Assembly (NCBI GenBank): GCA_963965975.1
Contig: OZ014424.1
Span: forward strand, 3,038,001 to 3,102,000
Source of the DNA: Xestospongia bergquistia
Lineage: Eukaryota > Porifera > Demospongiae > Haplosclerida > Petrosiidae
DNA length: 64,000 nt
Reading direction: 5' to 3'
The notes beneath the pieces were generated by a model. It was not told the origin of the DNA. It ran no database searches and saw nothing but the letters and a program-made list of their open reading frames with translations. Shown piece by piece: positions 56,451 through 64,000 of this stretch (positions within the stretch are counted from its first letter, which is position 1; the number at the start of each line of letters is the position of its first letter). A program made the translations under genes and the position numbers.

Positions 56451-58355
56451 TTAAAGACTTTAGAGTGTTAATGCAAACAAACTTACTGAACTGTTAATAG
56501 CAGTTTATTTAGTTAGTTTCATAGAGTCCTTTAGACTGAGCTGTTTACTTTATAAACTTCACTCAATGGTCTAAACCTTCTAAACTCTATAATTTAAAGA
56601 CTTTAGAGTGTTAATAGAAACAAACGTACTAATCTGTTAATAGCAGTTTATTTAGTTAGTCCCAAAGAGTCCTTTAGAATGAGCAGTTTACTTTATAAAA
56701 TTTACTCAATAGTCTAAATTTTCTAAAGTCTTTAAATTAAAGACTTTAGAGTGTTAATGCAAACAAACTTACTGAACTGTTAATAGCAGTTTATTTACTT
56801 AGTTTTTTACAGTCCTTTAGACTGAGCTGTTTACTTTATAAACTTCTCTCAATAGTCTAAACCATCTAAAATCTTTAACTTAAAGACTTTAGAGTGGTAA
56901 TGCAAACAAACTTACTAAACTGTTAATAGGAGTTTATTTTGTTAGTTTCATAGATTCCTTTAGACTGAGCTTTTTACTTTATTCACTTCACTCAATAGTC
57001 TAAACCTTCCAAAGTCTTTCAATTAAAGACCTTTGAGCGTTAATGCAAACCAACTTATTATACTGTTAATGCCATTTTATTTAGTTTGTACCATTAAGTC
57101 CTTTAGACTGAGTAATATACTTTTAAAATTTCAGTTATTAGTCGAAGGCTTCTAAGCTCTTTAAATTAAAGACTTTAGAACGTTAATGCAAACCAACATA
57201 CTAAACTGTTAATAGGAGTTTATTTAGTTAGTTTCATAGAGTCCTTTAGCCTCTTCTTTTTACTTTATAAACTTGACTCAATAGTCTGAACCTTCTAAAG
57301 TCTTTAAATTAAAGACTTTAGAGTGTTAATGCAAACAAACTTACTAAAATGTTCACAGCAGTTTATTTATTTAGTCCCATAGAGTCCTTTAGACTGAGCA
57401 GTTCACATCATAAAATTTACTCAATAGTCTAAACCTTCTAAAGTCTTTAAATTAAAGACTTAAGAGTGTTAATGCAAACTAACTTACTAAACTGTTAAAT
57501 GGAGTTTATTTAATTAGTTTCATAGAGTCCTTTAGACTCTTCTTTTCACTTCATAAACTTCACTCAATAGTCTAAACCTTCTAAAGTGTTTAATTTCAAT
57601 ACTTTAGAGTGTTAATGCAAACCAACTTACTAAACTGTTAATAGCAGTTTATTTAGTTAGTCCCATAGAGTCCTTTAGACTGAGCAGTTTACTTTATAAA
57701 ATTTACTCAATAGTCTAAACCTTCTAAAGTCTTTAAATTAAAGACTTTAGAGTGTTAATGCAAACAAACTTACTAAACTGTTAATAGGAGTTTATTTGGT
57801 TATTTTCATAGAGTCCCTTAGACTTTTTTTTTTACTTTATAAACTTCACCCAATAGTATAAACCTTTTAACTCTTTAATTTAAAGACTTTACAGTGTTAA
57901 TGCAAACCAACTTACTAAACTGTTAATAGCAGTTTATTTAGTTAGTCCAAAAGAGTCCTTTAGAGTGAGAAGTTTACTTTGTAAAATTCACTCAATAGTC
58001 TAAACCTTCTAAAGTCTTTAAATTAAAGACTTTAGAGTGTTATTGCAAACCAACTTACTAAACTGTTAATAGCAGTTTATTTAGTTAGTTTCATAGAGTC
58101 CTTTAGACTGAGCTGTTTACTTTATAAACTTCACTCAATGGTCTAAACCTTCTAAACTCTATAAATTAAAGACTTTAGAGTGTTAATAGAAACAAACATA
58201 CTAATCTGTTAATAGCAGTTTATTTAGTTAGTCCCAAAGAGTCCTTTAGAAAGAGCAGTTTACTTTATAAAATTTACTCAATAGTCTAAATTTTCTAAAG
58301 TCTTTAAATTAAAGACTTTAGAGTGTTAATGCAAACAAACTTACTGAACTGTTAA

Positions 58356-59008
58356 CCCTTTACATGCCAAGTTTCTGCGTGGGCGTATACCGTAATTACC
58401 AAATTATTTTGCCCTGATGTAATAAGCATGTTTTTTACTTCGTTTTGCGTTATATTCTTTCTATCTTGATGATGGAAGTGTTTAGAAGTCGAGTTTCTTT
58501 CATAAAGTGAATGATAAGATGGTGAGTTGTTCTTAAACTGTACTTTTAATGTTTTACCTTTTATAAATGATTATTGTTGAATATAGTATCGGCTACAATA
58601 GTGACAACGATGAACTCTCTCAGCTCCACGTATTATAAACAGTGCACTATATACTATTGTTTTATATTTTAATGATTGTTGTTAAATGATCATAATGAAT
58701 AGTTGCATGTTTACTTTGTAGCTTCACACTTACCTTTGATCGAGTGACGAGCTTGACAATCATAATGATACAAAGATGAGTTTTCAAGCATAGATGGTCT
58801 GAAAGCAAGAACGAAGAGACACAGCAGCTTCTTTGGTCTTTCTACCTTGCAACCCAGCTACCTGAAGCACGACTAGCTAAAAAAGACGCTTCCACAAAGC
58901 AAACCAGAGCGCCAAACTCGGTATAAAACAGACGACGAGTATACTCGTCATTGGGAATTACGCCCACTTTTTTAATGACGAGTATACTCGTCAACGGGAA
59001 GTAAAGGG
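58356..59008 (+). mobile_element. 653-bp piggyBac-type element of a different subfamily
   Basis: TTAA flanks both sides (58352-58355, 59009-59012). The satellite word GAACTGTTAATAGCAG is split exactly at TTAA. Ends: CCCTTTACATGCCAAG and, in reverse complement, CCCTTTACTTCCCGTTGACG. Two copies of the perfect palindrome GACGAGTATACTCGTC lie near the right end. No transposase motif is certain; it is probably a MITE. Confidence 0.85.
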
Positions 59009-62000
59009 TTAATAGCAGTTTATTTACTTAGTTTTTTACAGTCCTTTAGACTGAGCTGTTTACTTTATAAACTTCTCTCAATAGTCTAAACCATCCAAAA
59101 TCTTTAACTGAAAGACTTTAGAGTGGTAATGCAAACAAACTTACTAAACTGTTAATAGGAGTTTATTTTGTTAGTTTCATAGATTCCTTTAGACTGAGCT
59201 TTTTACTTTATTCACTTCACTCAATAGTCTAAACCTTCCAAAGTCTTTCAATTAAAGACCTTTGAGCGTTAATGCAAACCAACTTATTATACTGTTAATG
59301 CCATTTTATTTAGTTTGTACCATTAAGTCCTTTAGACTGAGTAATATACTTTAAAAATTTCAGTTATTAGTCGAAGGCTTCTAAGCTCTTTAAATTAAAG
59401 ACTTTAGAACGTTAATGCAAACCAACATACTAAACTGTTAATAGGAGTTTATTTAGTTAGTTTCATAGAGTCCTTTAGTCTATTCTTTTTACTTTATAAA
59501 CTTGACTCAATAGTCTAAACATTCTAAAGTCTTTAAATTAAAGACTTTAGAGTGTTAATGCAAACAAACTTACTAAAATGTTCACAGCAGTTTATTTATG
59601 TAGTCCCATAGAGTCCTTTAGACTGAGCAGTTCACTTCATAAAATTTACTCAATAGTCTAAACCTTCTAAAATCTTTAAATTAAAGACTTAAGAGTGTTA
59701 ATGCAAACCAACTTACTAAACTGTTAATAGGAGTTTATTTAATTAGTTTCATAGAGTCCTTTAGACTCTATTTTTCACTTCATAAACTTCACTCAATAGT
59801 CTAAACCTTCTAAAGACTTTAATTCCAAGACTTTAGAGTGTTAATGCAAACCAACTTACTAAACTGTTAATAGCAGTTTATTTAGTTAGTCCCATAGAGT
59901 CCTTTAGACTGAGCAGTTTACTTTATAAAATTTACTCAATAGTCTCAACCTTCTAAAGTCTTTAAAATAAAGACTTTAGATTGTTAATGCAAACAAACTT
60001 ACTAAACAGTTAATAGGAGTTTATTTAGTTAGTTTCATAGAGTCCCTTAGACTGCTTTTTTTACTTTATAAAATTCACTCAATAGTATAAACCTTTTAAC
60101 TCTTTAATTTAAAGACTTTACAGTGTTAATGCAAACCAACTTACTAAACTGTTAATAGCAGTTTATTTAGTTAGTCCAAAAGAGTCCTTTAGAATGAGAA
60201 GTTTACTTTGTAAAATTCACTCAATAGTCTAAACCTTCTAAAGTCTTTAAATTAAAGACTTTAGAGTGTTAATGCAAACAAACTTACTAAAATGTTCACA
60301 GCAGTTTATTTATTTAGTCCCATAGAGTCCTTTAGACTGAGCAGTTCACTTCATAAAATTTACTCAATAGTCTAAACCTTCTAAAGTCTTAAAATTAAAG
60401 ACTTAAGAGTGTTAATGCAAACCAACTTACTAAACTGTTAATAGGAGTTTATTTAATTAGTTTCATAGAGTCCTTTAGACTCTTCTTTTCACTTCATAAA
60501 CTTCACTCAATAGTCTAAACCTTCTAAAGTCTTTAATTTCAAGACTTTATAGTGTTAATGCAAACCAACTTACCAAACTATTAATAGCAGTTTATTTAGT
60601 TAGTCCCATGGAGTCCTTTAGACTGAGCAGTTTACTTTAAAAATTTACTCAATAGTCTAAACCTTCTAAAGTCTTTAAATTAAAGACTTTAGAGTGTTAA
60701 TTCAAACAAAGTTACTAAACTGTTAATAGGAGTTTATTTAGTTAGTTTCATAGAGTCCCTTAGACTTTTTTTTTACTTTATAAAATTCACTCAATAGTAT
60801 AAACCTTTTAACTCTTTAATTTAAAGACTTTACAGTGTTAATGCAAACCAACTTACTAAAATGTTAATAGCAGTTTATTTATTTAGTCCAAAAGAGTCCT
60901 TTAGAATGAGAAGTTTACTTTGTAAAATTCACTCAATAGTCTAAACCTTCTAAAGTCTTTAAATTAAAGACTTTAGAGTGTTAATGCAAACCAACTTACT
61001 AAATTGTTAATAGCAGTTTATTTAGTTAGTTTCATAGAGTCCTTTAGACTGAGCAGTTTACTTTATAAACTTCACTCAATAGTCTAAACATTCTAAAGTC
61101 TTTAATTGAAAAACTTTAGAGTGTTAATGCAAACCAACTTACTGGACTGTTAAAAGGAGTTTATTTAGTAAGTTTCATAGAGTCCTTTAGACAGAGCTGT
61201 TTACTTTATAAACTTCACTCAATGGTCTAAACCTTCTAAAGTCTTTAATTTAAAGACTTTAGAGTGTTAGTGGAAACAAACTTACTAATCTGTTAATAGC
61301 AGTTTATTTAGTTAGTCCCAATGAGTCCATTAGAATGAGGAGTTTACTTTATAAAATTTACTCAATAGTCTAAACCTTCTAAAGTCTTTAAATTAAAGAC
61401 TTTAGAGTGTTAACGCAAACAAACTTATTGAACTGTTAATAGCTGTTTATTTAGTTAGTTTCATAAAAGTCCTTTAGACTGAGCTGTTTACTTTATAAAC
61501 TTCACTCAATAGACTAAACCATCTAAAGTCTTTAAATTAAGACTTTACAGTGTTAATGCAAACTAACTTACTAAACTGTTAATAGCAGTTTATTTAGTTA
61601 GTCCCAAAGAGTCCTTTACAATGAGCAATTTACTTTATAAAATTTACTCAATAGTCTAAACCTTCTAAAGTCTTTAAATTAAAGACTTTAAAGTGTTAAT
61701 GCAAACAAACTTACTAAACTCTTAATAACAGTTTATATTGTTAGTCCCACAGAGTCCTTTATACTGAGCTCTTTACTCTATAAACTTCACTCAATAGTCT
61801 AAACCTTCTAAAGTCTTTAATTTAAAGACTTTAGAGTGTTAATGCAAACCAACTTACTAAACTGTTAATAGCAGTTTATTTAGTTATTCCCATAGAGTCC
61901 TTAAGACTGAGCAGTTCACTTTATAAAATTTACTCAATAGTCTAAACCTTCTAAAGTTTTTAATTAAAGACTTTAGAGTATTAAAGCAAACCAACTGACT

Positions 62001-64000
62001 AAACTGTTAATAGCAGTTTATTTATTTAGTTTCATAGAGTCCTTTGGACCGAGCTGTTTACTTTATAAACTTCACTCAATAGTCTAAACCTTCTAAAGTC
62101 TTTAATTTAAACACTTTAGAGTGTTAATGCAAACCAACTTACTAAACTGTTAATAGCAGTTTATATAGTTAGTGCCATGGAGTCCCTAAAAATGAGCAGT
62201 TTACTTTATAAAATTTACTCAATAGTCTAAATTTTCTAAAGTCTTTAAATTAAAGACTTTAGAGTGTTAATGCAAACAAACTTACTAAACTGTTAATAGG
62301 GTTTATTTAGTTAGTTTGATAGAGTCCTTTATACCTTTCTTTTTACTTCATAAACTTCACTCGTTAGTCTATACTTTCTAAACTCTTTAATTTAAAGACT
62401 TTAGAGTGTTAATGCAAACCAACTTACTAAACTGTTAATAGCAGTTTATTTAGTTAGTCCCATAGAGTCCTTTAGACAGAGTAGTTTAGTTTATAAAATT
62501 TACTTAATAGTGTAAACCTTCTAAAGTCTTTAAATTAAAGACTTTAGAGTGTTAATGCAAACCAACTTACTAAACTGTTAATAGGAGTTTATTTAATTAG
62601 TTTCATAGAGTCCTTTAAACTGTTTTTTTACTTTATAAACTTCACTCACTAATCTAAACCTTTTAAACTCTTTAATATAATGACTTGAGAGTGTTAATGC
62701 AAACAAACTTACTAAACTGTTAATAGCAGTTTATTTAGTTAGTCCCATAGAGTCCTGTAGACTGAGCAGTTTACTTTATAAAATTTACTCAATAGTCTAA
62801 ACATTCTAAAGTCTTTAAATTAAAGACTTTAGTGTGTTAATACAAACCAACTTACTAAACTGTTAATAAGATTTTATTTAGTTAGTTTCATACAGTCGTT
62901 TAGACTGTTTTTTTAATTTATAAACTTCACTCGTTAGTCTATACCTTCTAAACTCTTTAATTTAAAGACTTGAGAGTGTTAATGCAAACCAACTTACTAA
63001 ACTGTTAATAGCAGTTTATTTAGTTAGTCACATAGAGTCCTTTAGACTTAGCTCTTTACTATATAAACTTCGCTGAATAGTCTAAACCATTTAAACTCTT
63101 TAATTTAAAGACTTTACAGTGTTAATGAAAATCAACTTACTTAATTGTTAATAGCGGTTTATTTAGTTAGTCCCATAGATTCGTTTAGACTGAGCAGTTT
63201 ACTTTATGTAATTTACTCAATAATCTAAATCTTCTAAAGTCTTTAAATTAAAGACTTTAGAGTGTTAATGCAAACCAACTTACTAAACTGTTAATAGGAG
63301 TTTATTTAATTAGTTTCATAGAGTCCTTTAAACTGTTTTTTTACTTTATAAACTTCACTCAATAATCTAAACCTTTTAAACTCTTTAATTTAATGACTTG
63401 AGAGTGTTAATGCAAACAAACTTACTAAACTGTTAATAGCAGTTTATTTAGTTAGTCCCATAGAGTCCTTTAGACTGAGCAGTTTACTTTATAAAATTTA
63501 CTTAATAGTCTAAACATTCTAAAGTCTTTAAATTAAAGACTTTAGAGTGTTAATGCAAACCAACTTACTAAACTGTTAATAAGATTTTATTTAGTTAGTT
63601 TCATACAGTCGTTTAGACTGTTTTTTTAATTTATAAACTTCACTCGTTAGTCTATACCTTCTAAACTCTTTAATTTAAAGACTTGAGAGTGTTAATGCAA
63701 ACCAACTTACTAAACTGTTAATAGCAGTTTATTTAGTTAGTCACATAGAGTCCTTTAGACTGAGCTCTTTAGTATATAAACTTCGCTCAATAGTCTAAAC
63801 TATCTAAACTCTTTAATTTAAAGACTTTACAGTGTTAATGAAAATCAACTTACTTAACTGTTAATAGCGGTTTATTTAGTTAGTCCCATAGATTCGTTTA
63901 GATTGAGCAGTTTACTTTATGTAATTTACTCAATAGTCTAAATCTTCTAAAGTCTTTAAATTAAAGACTTTAGAGTGTTAAGGCAAACCAGCTTACTAAA

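Larger units (their letters stand above)
45985..64000 (+). repeat. 18-kb satellite array of about 143-bp monomers
   Basis: The consensus monomer runs TTACTAAACTGTTAATAGC, AGTTTATTTAGTTAGTCCC, ATTAAGTCCTTTAGACTGAG, CAGTTTACTTTATAAACTTC, ACTCAATAGTCTAAACC, TTCTAAAGTCTTTAAATTAA, AGACTTTAGAG, CGTTAATGCAAACCAAC. It holds two dyads: CTAAAGTCTTTAAATTAAAG with its continuation, and AAACTGTTAATAGCAGTTT. Copies at 46-48 kb are the most diverged (array edge); those after 53 kb are uniform. The left half mostly has CCCATTAAGTCC, the right half CCCATAGAGTCC or TTCATAGAGTCC. It continues past the window end. About 120 monomers; no coding signal. Confidence 0.95.

Noticed and set aside
45985..64000. Centromere
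   Set aside because: A 143-bp satellite with higher-order repeats would fit, but sequence alone shows no centromere mark, and many satellites are not centromeric.
1..64000. tRNA or rRNA genes
   Set aside because: No cloverleaf with conserved A/B box sequences and no rRNA-like conserved block was noticed on reading; a dedicated scan was not possible.

Overview
The window is AT-rich animal-type (eukaryotic) nuclear DNA. There are no bacterial operons. Coding signal comes as short exon-like open stretches with GT/AG borders and matching codon phases. The rest is DNA transposons with clear target-site duplications, LTR-retroelement debris, tandem exon-like arrays and an 18-kb satellite. The protein families recognised (a DUF7869-type transposon gene, RecQ-like helicase fragments, a HECT-like G2E3 relative, a C92 papain-like hydrolase, piggyBac) are ones I associate with sponges, cnidarians and other marine invertebrates. 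A demosponge is my best guess, but nothing here proves it. No complete intact gene was found; most coding remnants carry stops or frameshifts.

Layout. 1-16 kb: three copies of one block (A 491-8736, B 9543-12205, C about 15001-15990) carrying decayed exons of an unrecognised gene. Copy A is split by a 4.2-kb DNA transposon (3346-7549), and a TA-flanked 0.8-kb element (8737-9542) sits on the A/B junction. A HECT-like pseudogene (13477-14688) lies between B and C. 16-19 kb: mostly empty, with a hAT-like MITE with a perfect 8-bp duplication. 19.3-32.6 kb: about 30 diverged copies of a roughly 300-bp unit, each with a 113-nt exon-like segment behind a splice acceptor; three places end in a transmembrane exon with a short Tyr-rich tail. 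33-37.9 kb: about 27 tandem mini-exon cassettes, most exactly 59 nt with consensus splice sites, bracketed by short inverted repeats and hit twice by an 8-bp-TSD element carrying a RecQ-like helicase relic. 38-45.6 kb: a duplicated Ty3/gypsy-type pol tail plus LTR, plant-type telomere-like DNA, the phase-consistent 3' end of a C92-type hydrolase gene, and a piggyBac pseudogene. 46-64 kb: a satellite of about 143-bp monomers with an inverted block, higher-order repeats and three piggyBac-type insertions at TTAA.

The most unusual signals are the two exon-like arrays. The 59-nt array stands out because its regular cassettes are open in all three frames and, in principle, splice to each other without creating stops, although 59 is not a multiple of 3. 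Whether either array is transcribed cannot be decided from sequence alone.
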